Below, in pieces: positions 25,162 to 34,268 of a DNA stretch of 64,000 bases (position 1 is the first letter of the stretch; every line of letters begins with the position of its first letter). The notes under the pieces are model-generated. The model did no database searches and had not been told where the DNA came from. It saw nothing but the letters and a program-made list of their open reading frames with translations. A program made the position numbers and the translations under genes. Location of the stretch: contig CALRTB020000006.1 in NCBI GenBank assembly GCA_943371005.1, forward strand, positions 86,396 through 150,395. The letters are read 5' to 3'. This DNA is from MRBY01 sp943371005 (GTDB taxonomy: Bacteria; Cyanobacteriota; Cyanobacteriia; Cyanobacteriales; MRBY01).

Positions 25162-26646
25162 CTAGGGCAGCCAACGGGGATAAACTCCCGCAAAGGGCAG
25201 GGCCTCCAATTGGGTTTGGTCAGGGGTTTCACCGGGAACGATGAGCCAAAGTTGCCCCCCGGCGATCGCCTCCCCGGAAGCTGTGCGGAAAAAAGGCTCT
25301 TCCACGTCGGTAATATCCGTCACCACTTGGCTAAACAGCAACCCCAAGCCATCGGGGGCCATGCTGAGGGCAATATCTTGGTATTGGGTCAACTGGGCGA
25401 GGCGATAGACCGTCTGGGTTTCGAGATCAATTTGAGCAAAATAGGGTTGCTCCCGGTATTCATCCCCAGGGATTAACTCCGTTAGCAAACAATAAAGCTG
25501 GGTTTCAGTGGGGTTAAAGTCGCAATCTAACACCGATCCATCCGTATCGAGGAGCTTTTGTTCCTGGTCGCGGCTATTGACCAAGTACAGCGATCGCCGG
25601 TAACGCAATTCTGGATTATCACTGTTGAAATCTACCAGCACTGCCGTTGTTCCATCGGGCGAAAACGTCACTACCTGACCAAAGCGGGGCAAAAAGTCGA
25701 GGGGTTCTTCCTGGATATCCTCTAGGGAAAAAATACCAATCCCTTTCCCCTGGGGTAGGGCAATGGTTTTTCCGTCCGGGGCGATCGCAAAATCTCCCCC
25801 TGACAATCCCAAAGGTTTCGGCTCTTCCCCAGGAACCACTAACCACAGCCCAAAGTCTGCCGGATCATCTCGCTTGACCCGTTGCACGGCGATCGCCTCC
25901 CCATCTGCTGCAAGCTGAAACTGCAAATTTTGGTAGGTGCGATTATCTAAAACCAGTTCCAAGTCCGAGGACACATCGTCTTCTCCCAGACCCGTACTCA
26001 CTCGATAAAGCTGACTATCCTGAATCCCTTCTGCTGGGCGCGTCCGGTCTACCGCACTAAACAAAATGGCTTTCCCCTCTGGATACACCTGGAAGTCCAG
26101 CACCACCAAGTTCGGCGGCGTTAAAACGCGTTTTTCATCCTTTGTCCAGTTGTATAAAATTAACCGCCCTTTTTCTTCTTGGGTCTCATCGGTGCCCACA
26201 TAGGCCAGGGCGCGATCGCGGGTGCGAAAACTGCTGGAAAATGGCTGCATTGTTTTCCCCAAATTCCCAGAAGCTGCAAATTTTTCCCGCGCCCCCCGCA
26301 ATGTCAGTTGATAATCCTGGCCATAGGGAGCCGGAGCCAATAACGTATAGGCCAAACGCTTACCCGCCCAACTCGTCTTGCCAGGAAGCGGTGGGTCAAT
26401 GACTAAATTTTCTTCAACACCCACCGCATCCATCGGTCGGTCGAAGGTCAAAATAAACGCCGTATCATCACCGCCAATGCGTTGCTCCTGCCAGGAAAAT
26501 TCTCGCACCCTTGGCCCAGTATTAATTGGACAATCCACGCCACACAGTTGCTCACCACCAACACCGATGCCGATCATCAAGCTAAAAATCACGATCAACA
26601 GGAAGGCAAGACGATCAATGCGGGTCATGGTTTTCAAAACGGTCAT
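25162..26646 (-). CDS. Membrane-anchored Ig-like/beta-propeller protein, downstream paralogue
   Basis: 494 residues. One N-terminal hydrophobic helix (about 12-31), then a segment like a bacterial Ig/SbsA domain (FILTFDRPMDAVGVEENLVIDPPLPGKTSW) and repeated blade-like units (ALAYVGTDE, ILYNWTKDEKRVLTPPNLVVLDFQVYPEGKAILFSA, TQLYCLLTELIPGDEY). It is clearly related along its whole length to the gene at 26702, so it is a tandem duplicate. Activity unknown; a periplasmic binding or scaffold role is plausible. It lies 55 bp downstream of its paralogue. Confidence 0.8.
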   Translation of the reverse strand: MTVLKTMTRIDRLAFLLIVIFSLMIGIGVGGEQLCGVDCPINTGPRVREFSWQEQRIGGDDTAFILTFDRPMDAVGVEENLVIDPPLPGKTSWAGKRLAYTLLAPAPYGQDYQLTLRGAREKFAASGNLGKTMQPFSSSFRTRDRALAYVGTDETQEEKGRLILYNWTKDEKRVLTPPNLVVLDFQVYPEGKAILFSAVDRTRPAEGIQDSQLYRVSTGLGEDDVSSDLELVLDNRTYQNLQFQLAADGEAIAVQRVKRDDPADFGLWLVVPGEEPKPLGLSGGDFAIAPDGKTIALPQGKGIGIFSLEDIQEEPLDFLPRFGQVVTFSPDGTTAVLVDFNSDNPELRYRRSLYLVNSRDQEQKLLDTDGSVLDCDFNPTETQLYCLLTELIPGDEYREQPYFAQIDLETQTVYRLAQLTQYQDIALSMAPDGLGLLFSQVVTDITDVEEPFFRTASGEAIAGGQLWLIVPGETPDQTQLEALPFAGVYPRWLP

Positions 26647-26701
26647 AGGATTTGCGGGGACTGATGGCCCTCGTTCAGGAAAAGTGCATCAAAAACGTAT
26701 C

Positions 26702-28168
26702 TTAAGGAATCCACTGGGGTTGATAGCCCGGCAGCAGGGATTCCGGTGGGACAGGCTGAATTTCTGTCTCTGTCTCCAACTCCGGGAGTGCCAACAACCA
26801 GAGGCGACCCCCCTCCACCGCCAGGCCCGTGGAAGTAAACAGATCACTGGTGGGTGTTGGTTGGGTGGTGACAACCTGATCAAAAAGGAGGGCAACCCCA
26901 TCGGCGGCAATACTCAAACCCACATCTCGGTAGTTCGGTAGAGCGAGGAGGGCGGTTTCTTCACCTGTGTTGAGATTCAAGGCACTGAGAAAAGGTTCCT
27001 CAACCACTTGGCCTGAGGTTTCATTGCGATCCAGCTTGAGGCAGTACAGCAGGTCAGCAGCCCGGGGTTCAAAGCGACAGTCAATAATTGGGGTGAGGGT
27101 CCGTAAAATTTCTGTGGCTTCTCCCTCGGCGTCGATGCGGTGGAGAGAGTAAACGCCATTGGCCTGTTGGAGGGCGATTTGTTGGGTTTGGTCGGGGGAA
27201 AAAGCGAGGAGCTTGGTAAATTCTTCCCTGGCTTGGACGGCACCACCATTGCGATTTAGGGGCACAAGGGAAAGTTTGTTTTGTTGGGAAATGGCGACGA
27301 CTTCGGCATTGGGGGCGAGGAGGAAGTCATCGGCAGGAATCCCTAGGGCGCGGGGTTCGGCTTGGCCTTCGATGACCCACAAACTGCGATCGCGGGGATT
27401 TTCTCGATTCGTACGCTGGATAATGATCCGTTCCCCATTGTCGGCGAGTTGAAAGGCTCCATTACGGTAATCCTGGGCGGCTAAAACAGGTTGAATGCGC
27501 CCGGCGGGTGGGGGGCTAGCGGTGGGGCCTTGGAAATTTAAGCCTGTGCTCACTGTGTAGAGTTGTTGATCGCCAATCTCAGCCTGGGCCGAGCCCCGGG
27601 GAATGGCGGCAAATAACAGGCGATCGCCTTCAGGATACACATCAAAGTTCAGAACAATGAGATCCGCTGGAGTGAGGACGCTTTTTTCCTGGCGGGTCAG
27701 GTTATACAAAATTAATCGCCCCCGGTTAGTGCCGTCGGTGCCAATGTAAGCAAAGGCGCGGTCTCGACTTTTCACCCGACTCAAGAAAGGCACAATACTG
27801 GGCTTCTCTTCCGCTTCTGGGGTGGGGATGGCCAGTTTGAATTGATAGTCTTGGCCATAGATGGGGCGTTCATCGAGGCTATAAAAGAAACGTTTGCCGA
27901 CCCAACTCCAGCGGCCCGCCAAGGGTGGTTCGATGGTGAAATTCTCCGTGACAAGGGCTGGGTCGAGGGCTTGGTTAAAGGACAGTTGAAACTGTTGATC
28001 CTTGACCCCAATTTGCTGCCCCTCCCAACTAAAGGCTTGCACTTGGGTGAGGGTGCGATCGCCAAATCCCCACAGCAGTGCCACCGCTAATGTGAGGCTA
28101 AAAAGGGCAGCGAGGACGACTTGATCGAAGCGTTTGAGGCGAAAAATATTCAAAACTGAAGAAGCCAC
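26702..28168 (-). CDS. Membrane-anchored Ig-like/beta-propeller protein, upstream paralogue
   Basis: 488 residues from GTG 28168. Same layout as the next gene: N-terminal transmembrane helix (about 15-35), Ig-like part (FQLSFNQALDPALVTENFTIEPPLAGRW), then propeller-like repeats (RAFAYIGTDG, ILYNLTRQEKSVLTPADLIVLNFDVYPEGDRLLFAA). The shared blocks with the downstream protein are strikingly collinear. It starts 48 bp after prfB and may be co-transcribed with it. Function unknown. Confidence 0.8.
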   Translation of the reverse strand: MASSVLNIFRLKRFDQVVLAALFSLTLAVALLWGFGDRTLTQVQAFSWEGQQIGVKDQQFQLSFNQALDPALVTENFTIEPPLAGRWSWVGKRFFYSLDERPIYGQDYQFKLAIPTPEAEEKPSIVPFLSRVKSRDRAFAYIGTDGTNRGRLILYNLTRQEKSVLTPADLIVLNFDVYPEGDRLLFAAIPRGSAQAEIGDQQLYTVSTGLNFQGPTASPPPAGRIQPVLAAQDYRNGAFQLADNGERIIIQRTNRENPRDRSLWVIEGQAEPRALGIPADDFLLAPNAEVVAISQQNKLSLVPLNRNGGAVQAREEFTKLLAFSPDQTQQIALQQANGVYSLHRIDAEGEATEILRTLTPIIDCRFEPRAADLLYCLKLDRNETSGQVVEEPFLSALNLNTGEETALLALPNYRDVGLSIAADGVALLFDQVVTTQPTPTSDLFTSTGLAVEGGRLWLLALPELETETEIQPVPPESLLPGYQPQWIP

Positions 28169-28216
28169 GAAATTTTGCCACCTTGCATTTTAGCTCACCG
28201 CCCTCATTCCCCGGTG

Positions 28217-29333
28217 CTACTCTCCGACCCAGGTGTCCTGGCGTAGGGAGGCTTCAATAAAAGCATCAAGATCCCCATCCATGACCCCATCCACATCGGT
28301 GGTTTCGTGGTTGGTGCGCAGATCCTTGACCATTTGGTAAGGGTGAAAAACATAGTTCCGGATCTGATTTCCCCAGGCGGCCTCTACCATGTCCCCCCGA
28401 ATCTCAGCAATTTCCTTGGCCCGTTGCTCCTGGGCAATGATTAATAACTTTGCCTTGAGGATTGCTAGGGCTTTTTCTTTGTTTTGTAACTGTGATCGCT
28501 CTTGGGTACAGCGCACGGCCACCCCCGTCGGCAGATGGACGATCCGCACCGCCGTTTCAACTTTATTGACGTTTTGGCCGCCCTTGCCGCCCGCCCGGGA
28601 GGTGGTGATCTCCAAATCTTTTTCAGGAATCTCGACCTTGACAGCGTCGTCTCCCAAAATGGGCATTACTTCCACCCCGGCAAAGCTGGTTTGGCGTTTG
28701 CCATTGGCATTAAAAGGCGAGATCCGTACCAGGCGGTGGGTGCCTTTTTCATGTTTGAGATAACCGAAGGCATAACGCCCGCTCACTTCGAGGGTGGCTG
28801 ATTTTAAGCCCGCTTCATCCCCTTCAGAAATTTCCGCCAACCGCACTTTATAGCCTTGTTTTTCGCTCCAGCGGGTGTACATCCGCAACAGCATTTCCGC
28901 CCAGTCCTGGGCATCGGTGCCCCCGGCCCCAGCATTAATCGTCAGCACCGCACCGAGGTTGTCATATTCCCCAGAGAGCATCTGTTGCAGTTCCCAGCGG
29001 TTTAGTTCTTTCTGGAGATCATCCAGGTTTTCCATTGCTTCCGTGAGGAGAGCGGGGTCTTCTGCCTCGGCCAATAATTCGGCGATCGCCGCCGCATCCT
29101 CAAACTGACCTTGCCACTGTTGATACTGGGCAACGGTGCCCTTCAGTTCGGTTAGCTCCTGGAGAATGTCCTGGGCTCCTTGTTGATCCTCCCAAAATTC
29201 TGGCTGGGCTGCCTGTTGTTCGAGGTCAAAAATCTTCGCGTCTAAGGTTTTTAGGTCAAAGATAGTCCTGGGTTTTACCCAGGTGCGCTTGAACAGTTTC
29301 GAGGGAACGTTTTAAATCAGTTAATTCCACCAT
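28217..29333 (-). CDS. prfB: Peptide chain release factor 2, with programmed +1 frameshift
   Basis: Recognises UGA and UAA stop codons and releases the finished chain. The start is ATG 29333; after 25 codons an in-frame UGA (29256-29258) follows CTT. Slipping at CUU UGA C, with AGGA a few bases upstream, joins the main frame (29257 down to 28217) for a product of about 371 residues, the normal RF2 length. The RF2-specific SPF tripeptide (VRISPFN) and the GGQ catalytic motif (AGGKGGQNVNK) are present. Annotators often start this gene wrongly at an internal Met near 29074. The frameshift is the usual RF2 autoregulation. Confidence 0.95.
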
Positions 29334-29692
29334 CGGTTTTTGGAAGTTCGCTTCAAACAGTTAAGTAAAAATATCGCCACGGCAAAAAATATCGGCAATC
29401 GATTATAGCGAAATCTTTTTCCGGGAAAAAATGATCAGCTCAAATTTCCGGTGTGATTCGTTAAAATAAAACCACCCACGCAATGGAAAAGTTGTCAAGA
29501 ATACTCCGAAATGATAGAGTCTGCTGAATAATTGCCACTGGGCTACGGTGCACAGTCGAGATCAACCCTCTCAACATTTTGCTATTGTACGGAACTTTCC
29601 GGTGCTGTTTCCCCTGAACCTTCACATGTCCCCGTTACCTTTAAGCTGATTTTTCCTGTTTCCACTAACGCATCGCCATTAATTTAGACAAT
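29334..29692. other. Intergenic region between prfB and the PRC-barrel gene
   Basis: 359 bp between divergent genes. Both promoters should lie here. I see no RNA gene, no small coding frame I trust and no strong inverted repeat. Confidence 0.6.
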
Positions 29693-30637
29693 ATGAGCAT
29701 TGATTCTATCCGCCTACGCAACGAATTCATTAACACCCAAGTGATCACCCGCAATCGAGGCACTCGCTTAGGGGTCGTTAAGGATGTATTAGTGGACATT
29801 GACCGTCGCGAAGTTGTTTCCTTGGGGCTACGGGATAGTATTTTCTCGGTCTCTGGAATGCCCAAGTATATGTATCTAGAGGCGATCACCAAAACTGGAG
29901 ATGTCATTCTCGTCGAGGATGAAGATGTACTGGCTGATGTGGATGTCGAAGCCTACAGTCCCCTGATCAACAGTGAAGTGATTACGGAAGCGGGCGAACC
30001 CCTGGGCCGGGTGCGTGATTTTCAGTTTGACCTAGAGAGTGGCACCGTCTCTTCGATTATCATTGCTTCCATTGGCTTGCCCCAAATCCCGGAACAGGTG
30101 ATCAGCACCTACGAATTACCCATTGAAGAAGTGGTTAGCAGCGGCCCCAACCGTCTCATTGTCTTTGAAGGGGCCGAAGAGCGCCTCAGTCAAATTAGTG
30201 TGGGCTTCCTTGAACGCTTAGGTATTGGTCGTCCCCCTTGGGAACGGGAGCAGGAAGATCTCTACTATGCCCCCACTGCCCGCCCAGAGAATCAATTGGG
30301 TACTGGGGTGCCCCTCCAACAACCAATTTCCCGCCCTGTCGAAACGCGCCAACCCATTAATACCTGGGAAGACGAATGGGAAGAAGAGGCGATCGCCCCA
30401 CCACCACCCCAACGGCAACAGGCCCGCGCCATGAACTATGACGACTATGACGAAAGTAGCAACTGGGGCGACGATACCGCCTACGAATATGAAGAGCCAG
30501 CCCCTAGCTACCCTGAAGACGTAGCCGGTGATGTTTGGGACGACGACACCCGCGACGAAACTCCCTACCAACCACCGGCGGTCAACATTCCGGAGAAAAA
30601 GAAAGAATACGAATACGAAGAGGAATCTGGCTACTAA
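29693..30637 (+). CDS. Double PRC-barrel protein with acidic tail
   Basis: 314 residues. Two PRC-barrel domains, about 8-80 (NTQVITRNRGTRLGVVKDVLVD) and 90-165 (NSEVITEAGEPLGRVRDFQFD), the beta-barrel fold of RimM and photosynthetic reaction-centre subunit H. The last third is low-complexity, rich in Pro, Glu, Asp and Tyr (EDEWEEEAI, YDDYDESS, KKKEYEYEEES) and probably disordered. Conserved in cyanobacteria; role not established, though a thylakoid or RNA-processing link is often guessed. A good terminator follows. Confidence 0.82.
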   Translation: MSIDSIRLRNEFINTQVITRNRGTRLGVVKDVLVDIDRREVVSLGLRDSIFSVSGMPKYMYLEAITKTGDVILVEDEDVLADVDVEAYSPLINSEVITEAGEPLGRVRDFQFDLESGTVSSIIIASIGLPQIPEQVISTYELPIEEVVSSGPNRLIVFEGAEERLSQISVGFLERLGIGRPPWEREQEDLYYAPTARPENQLGTGVPLQQPISRPVETRQPINTWEDEWEEEAIAPPPPQRQQARAMNYDDYDESSNWGDDTAYEYEEPAPSYPEDVAGDVWDDDTRDETPYQPPAVNIPEKKKEYEYEEESGY

Positions 30638-30668
30638 CACCAAACATGATTGTCCCTTTATGTAGAAG

Positions 30669-30699
30669 GCCGTAGCTTCAACCCTACGGCTACTTTTTT
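30669..30699 (+). terminator. Rho-independent terminator after the PRC-barrel gene
   Basis: GCCGTAG (30669-30675) pairs with CTACGGC (30684-30690), followed by TAC and six T residues. Confidence 0.8.
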
Positions 30700-30871
30700 G
30701 TCTGCCGATCCTGACTGTCCGACGCCAAACAGCCATAAAATATAACTTTTACTTATGAGATTCAGAACTTAAATCAAACAATCATGGCCCCAGAGTTGTG
30801 GCGGATCAACGTAACAGTTTGTTAAGCTGATACCAGCAAGCAATTTTATTTTCTTCACATAGGTACCCATC

Positions 30872-31009
30872 ATGGACGACAAGAAATTTGGTTTCACCGC
30901 TTCTGCTGAAAATCTCAATGGCCGCATGGCAATGATCGGTTTCGTCGCAGCGATCATTCTCGAAGTAGCAACAGGTCAAGGGGTACTCCACTTCTTCGGT
31001 CTCCTCTAA
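30872..31009 (+). CDS. hli: High-light-inducible protein (Hli/Scp), single-helix CAB-like
   Basis: A 45-residue protein. It has the LHC motif AENLNGRMAMIGFVAAII, in which Glu, Asn and Arg are the pigment-binding/salt-bridge residues, and a single transmembrane helix. Such proteins bind chlorophyll and carotenoid near photosystem II and dissipate energy under stress. The start MDDKKFGFT and short length are typical of HliA/ScpC-D types. Its neighbours downstream include a possible PSII-assembly protein at 31633. Confidence 0.95.
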   Translation: MDDKKFGFTASAENLNGRMAMIGFVAAIILEVATGQGVLHFFGLL

Positions 31010-31099
31010 GTCTTTGCACTAACCTCTTCAATTTTCATTGTCAATCTCCGAGGGCTGGATACTACAATTAGTATTCGGCTTTTTTTTGTTTAAGGCATC

Positions 31100-31363
31100 A
31101 TGGGGCGTGTTATTTGTTTCGTCATTTTAATCGGGCTTTGTTGCTGGGCCGCACCCGCTTACGGTGAAGTATGTCGTGTCTATGGGGAACAACAAATTTG
31201 TTTGGTTTCTCTGAAGCGCAGTGCAAAATATTACTGGGAATATCGCGCGGTACTACGCATTAATGGCCAAAAAATGCCGGTACAAAAGTTTGACTGTCTC
31301 CACGACCTCGACCTGGCAAATGGTCGACGAAAGTTTGTTTGTAGCTTGATTCCACGGCGATAA
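31100..31363 (+). CDS. Small secreted protein of unknown function
   Basis: 87 residues with a clear signal peptide (hydrophobic 3-18, cleavage likely after AYG or APAYG at about 22). The mature part has four Cys (VCRVYG, QICLVS, FDCLHD, FVCSLI), which could make two disulfides in the periplasm or lumen, and it is basic. I do not recognise a family. Confidence 0.65.
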   Translation: MGRVICFVILIGLCCWAAPAYGEVCRVYGEQQICLVSLKRSAKYYWEYRAVLRINGQKMPVQKFDCLHDLDLANGRRKFVCSLIPRR

Positions 31364-31632
31364 TGGCAGGATTAAAATTAGCGAGAATCAGCCATTTGAG
31401 TTATTAAAATAAAATCCAACAATTACTTAAAAAAGCCAAGAAAAGCTCCCTTTAAAGAAAAAAATCAGAATAATAAATATTATTGACTGGCCTTAATCTC
31501 TTACGTTCGGTAGATGATGGCTTGCGATTGAATTGTTAGAATTAATGTGTAGATTAAAATTGAAACAGACGCTAAAACTTTAGAGAATCATCAATTTTAA
31601 TCTTTGTTGCAAGAAAGCGAGGTATTTCATTT

Positions 31633-31977
31633 ATGGATAAGGATACCCAAAATATTTCTGTTCCTGAAAACCTAAAACCCGAAGATATTAGTAGTGGTGA
31701 AGAGCTTGTACCGGCAGAAGTCGCAGCAAGGAAAGCGCGGGAAGGTGAATTCACCCCAGACCCCAAACAAGAAAAGGATAAAAGCGTTGATACAACGGCT
31801 GGTTACACAGTCAGTGAACAGGGTTTGGTCAATAACTATGCCGTAACACCTGACGTTTACGAAGAGCAAAAGTCCTCGGTGCAAAAACGACGGGATTACA
31901 CAATGCTGGGGGTAGTTGCCTTAGCTGTGGGAATTCTATTAATCGGCGCGGCCATTACGGTGAATCTTTTGGCTTAA
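31633..31977 (+). CDS. Single-helix membrane protein, Psb34 (Ssl1498)-like with N-terminal extension
   Basis: 114 residues. The C-terminal half (GLVNNYAVTPDVYEEQ, then QKRRDYTMLGVVALAVGIL) follows the pattern of the Ssl1498/Psb34 light-harvesting-like family: an N-N-[FY]-A-x-x-P motif, a basic pair and one transmembrane helix. Psb34 binds the CP47 assembly module of PSII where Hli proteins also bind. Here about 55 extra acidic, Pro-rich residues precede the motif. The Hli gene lies 620 bp upstream on the same strand. The family assignment is from memory of the pattern. Confidence 0.6.
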   Translation: MDKDTQNISVPENLKPEDISSGEELVPAEVAARKAREGEFTPDPKQEKDKSVDTTAGYTVSEQGLVNNYAVTPDVYEEQKSSVQKRRDYTMLGVVALAVGILLIGAAITVNLLA

Positions 31978-32178
31978 GGATTTTGCCTGAAAAATTTGGG
32001 AGATGTAGAGCTGAGTTGTGGATTGACCAACTAGTTTCTACTGAATAATTTTAAGATTCACCAAGGGGAGGTAACTCCCTTATTTTTTTGTCTGGAAGTG
32101 GGGAGAGGGGGTGAAGCACTTTCCGGTACAATTTGCCTGAATGTTGTATTGAGTTTGGGACGTAAACCGTTGGCCGCC

Positions 32179-33381
32179 ATGAAAGATCGCTTGAGTTTGT
32201 GCATGATCGTAAAGAATGAAGCGGACGCCCTGGGGGATTGTCTTAAGAGTGTGCGGGATTTCGTGGGGGAAATCGCGATTCTCGATACGGGTTCAACGGA
32301 TGAAACGGTGGCGATCGCCAAAGAATTTGGCGCGACGGTGGGCCACTTTGACTGGAATCAAGATTTTGCGGCGGCCCGGAACGAAGCCCTCAAGCTGGTA
32401 ACGAAAGAATGGGTCTTAATTTTAGATGCCGATGAAACCTTAAACCCAAAAGTCATTCCGGCCATCGAAGCGGCGATCGCCAAGCCAGATACTTTGGTGG
32501 TCAACCTACTCCGCTATGAAATTGGTGCGAGTCAATCCCCCTATTCCCTGGTGTCCCGGTTATTTCGTCGCCACCCCTCCCTCGGATTTTCGCGGCCCTA
32601 CCACGCGATGATCGATGACAGCGTGCAAACTTTGTTGGCCACAGAACCCCAATGGCAGATCACAGAGTTGCCCCAGGTGGCCATTTTCCATACGGGCTAT
32701 CAACGGGCGGCGATCGCCAAATTAGAGAAGAGTACCCGGGCAAAATTGGCGATGGAGACCTATTACAAAGACCATCCCAATGACCCCTATGTGTGCAGCA
32801 AATTAGGGGGCATTTACTTAGGAGAAGGTTTACCAAAACAGGCCCTCAAGATTCTCAAGCAGGGTTTGAAATATAGCGCCAACGAAAGCGCCAACCTCCG
32901 CTATGAGTTGCATTACCACCTGGGCAATGCCTTCCGCCAAAACCACGAACCCGAAAAAGCAATCAAGCATTATCAACTCGCCGGAGAGCAGCCCCTCCAA
33001 GACAAGCTCAAAATTGGGGCCTACCATAACCTAGGCGCTCTTTTGCAGACCCTCGGCAAACCCGACGCGGCGATCGCCCAACATCAGATCACCTTAAAAA
33101 TCGATCCGACCTTTGCCCCTGGTTACTACAACCTCGGTCTAGCCTACAAAGCCCTGGGCCAGGTGGGTAAAGCCATTGAGGCCTACGAAAAATCCTTAAA
33201 ATTAAATCCCCTCAATCCTTGGGCGCACCAAAATTTAGCCGCGCTCCTGTTCCGCATTGGCCAAACTGCCGAGAGCCAAAAATTCTTTAAACAGGCGATC
33301 GCCCTCCACGAAACCCAAAATCCCGCCGAAGCCAAACGCCTTAAGCAAAAACTAGCCCAACTCATGCACCAATCACCGTAA
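32179..33381 (+). CDS. Family 2 glycosyltransferase with TPR repeats
   Basis: About 400 residues from ATG 32179; the frame is open to 32098 without family support. The N-terminal GT-A domain starts LSLCMIVKNEADALGDCL, with AILDTGSTDETVAIA and WVLILDADETL (DxD-type motif). The C-terminal third has at least three TPR units (AYHNLGALLQTLGKPDAAIAQHQ, YYNLGLAYKALGQVGKAIEAYEKSL, WAHQNLAALLFRIGQ). The same plan occurs in SunS-like and lipopolysaccharide-type transferases. The acceptor is unknown. Confidence 0.88.
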   Translation: MKDRLSLCMIVKNEADALGDCLKSVRDFVGEIAILDTGSTDETVAIAKEFGATVGHFDWNQDFAAARNEALKLVTKEWVLILDADETLNPKVIPAIEAAIAKPDTLVVNLLRYEIGASQSPYSLVSRLFRRHPSLGFSRPYHAMIDDSVQTLLATEPQWQITELPQVAIFHTGYQRAAIAKLEKSTRAKLAMETYYKDHPNDPYVCSKLGGIYLGEGLPKQALKILKQGLKYSANESANLRYELHYHLGNAFRQNHEPEKAIKHYQLAGEQPLQDKLKIGAYHNLGALLQTLGKPDAAIAQHQITLKIDPTFAPGYYNLGLAYKALGQVGKAIEAYEKSLKLNPLNPWAHQNLAALLFRIGQTAESQKFFKQAIALHETQNPAEAKRLKQKLAQLMHQSP

Positions 33382-33434
33382 AATTTTCCCCAAGCGCCGC
33401 AGAAAAATGTAGTACAATAAATTCTCGCAAAAGC

Positions 33435-33507
<73 letters not shown>

Positions 33508-33533
33508 TAGGTTTCACAACATTAACCATAATT

Positions 33534-33610
33534 GAGAGTGGAAGATGTGCCCAAGTAATCCTATAAAACGTTAAAACGCAAAGCATCGCAGGAGCTCCCA
33601 CTCTCTTTTT
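33534..33610 (+). ncRNA. Long hairpin with T-run downstream of tRNA-Thr: terminator or small RNA
   Basis: GAGAGTGGAAG (33534-33544) can pair with CTCCCACTCTC (33595-33605), 10 of 11 positions, enclosing about 50 nt, and five T residues follow. The loop has a smaller CGTT/AACG pair. It may simply end tRNA transcription; the long structured loop also fits a small RNA. No known RNA family recognised. Confidence 0.4.
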
Positions 33611-33715
33611 CAGGACGGTTGGGCAAGAATAGATAATTGGAACCCCGTAAGGAATGACAAGTATTTAGTGCCTGCCCACGTCAGTCACCATACATTAATT
33701 AAGAGATATCGATAT

Positions 33716-33991
33716 TTAGGACGCCCTCAAGTACAGCTTAAGTTTTACTCCGTGATCATCACATTCTAAGAATATTTCTTGATTGGGAGATTTTTCCATT
33801 TCAGTCGCTATGATAGATATCGGACTAATTGGATTTTGCTTAAAAGAGGGGTAAATTTTGTCGAATGAATCACAAAAGTCCCCACGATTTTGTGCACATA
33901 TTTTGGTAGTCCATGCTGAATTCATGCCTTGAGCACATTCTTCAACAACGTATGCAGAAGCCTTTGGCTGCTGTGTTTTTGAGTTAATCAT
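33716..33991 (-). CDS. Possible small protein inside the tRNA-Thr island
   Basis: 91 codons beginning MINSKTQQPKASAYVVEECA. Four cysteines (EECAQG, KICAQN, DFCDSF, LECDDH), no hydrophobic helix, no recognisable motif. No clear ribosome site precedes the ATG. It is the only frame of any length within the 719-bp island. It might encode a cargo protein or be chance. Confidence 0.4.
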   Translation of the reverse strand: MINSKTQQPKASAYVVEECAQGMNSAWTTKICAQNRGDFCDSFDKIYPSFKQNPISPISIIATEMEKSPNQEIFLECDDHGVKLKLYLRAS

Positions 33992-34183
33992 AATTTTTAC
34001 GTATGTAAATATACTTTTTGTTTAAGATTGGCAATTTAATGTTGACATGGAGATCCACTTAATATCAATGGCGGAAAACTTTACCTTTGAATGTTCGGTT
34101 GAAGTCTTTTGGTTTGCGTAAACTATAAATTATTCAAAAAACAATAAATCGCCTAAAATCCCCTAGGAGCGTGCTTTTTGACG

Positions 34184-34227
34184 ATTCGTAATGCGTAGGT
34201 CGTGGGTTCAAGTCCCATTGTTGGCTT
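34184..34227. repeat. 44-bp copy of the tRNA-Thr 3' half (attachment-site repeat)
   Basis: Identical to 33465-33508. It contains the anticodon loop, variable loop, T arm and acceptor 3' strand but no 5' half, so it is not a functional tRNA. Confidence 0.95.
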
Positions 34228-34268
34228 TTAGATCAATTTCACAAAAATATTCAACATTTGTCATTCAG

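Noticed and set aside
33610..33625. A 16-bp match (TTCAGGACGGTTGGGC) between the tRNA-Thr island and the end of dtd near 6700
   Set aside because: One exact 16-mer between two places in 64 kb on either strand is close to chance expectation, and neither flank shows further similarity.
34184..34227. A second tRNA-Thr gene
   Set aside because: Only the 3' half is present; no D arm or 5' acceptor strand lies upstream.
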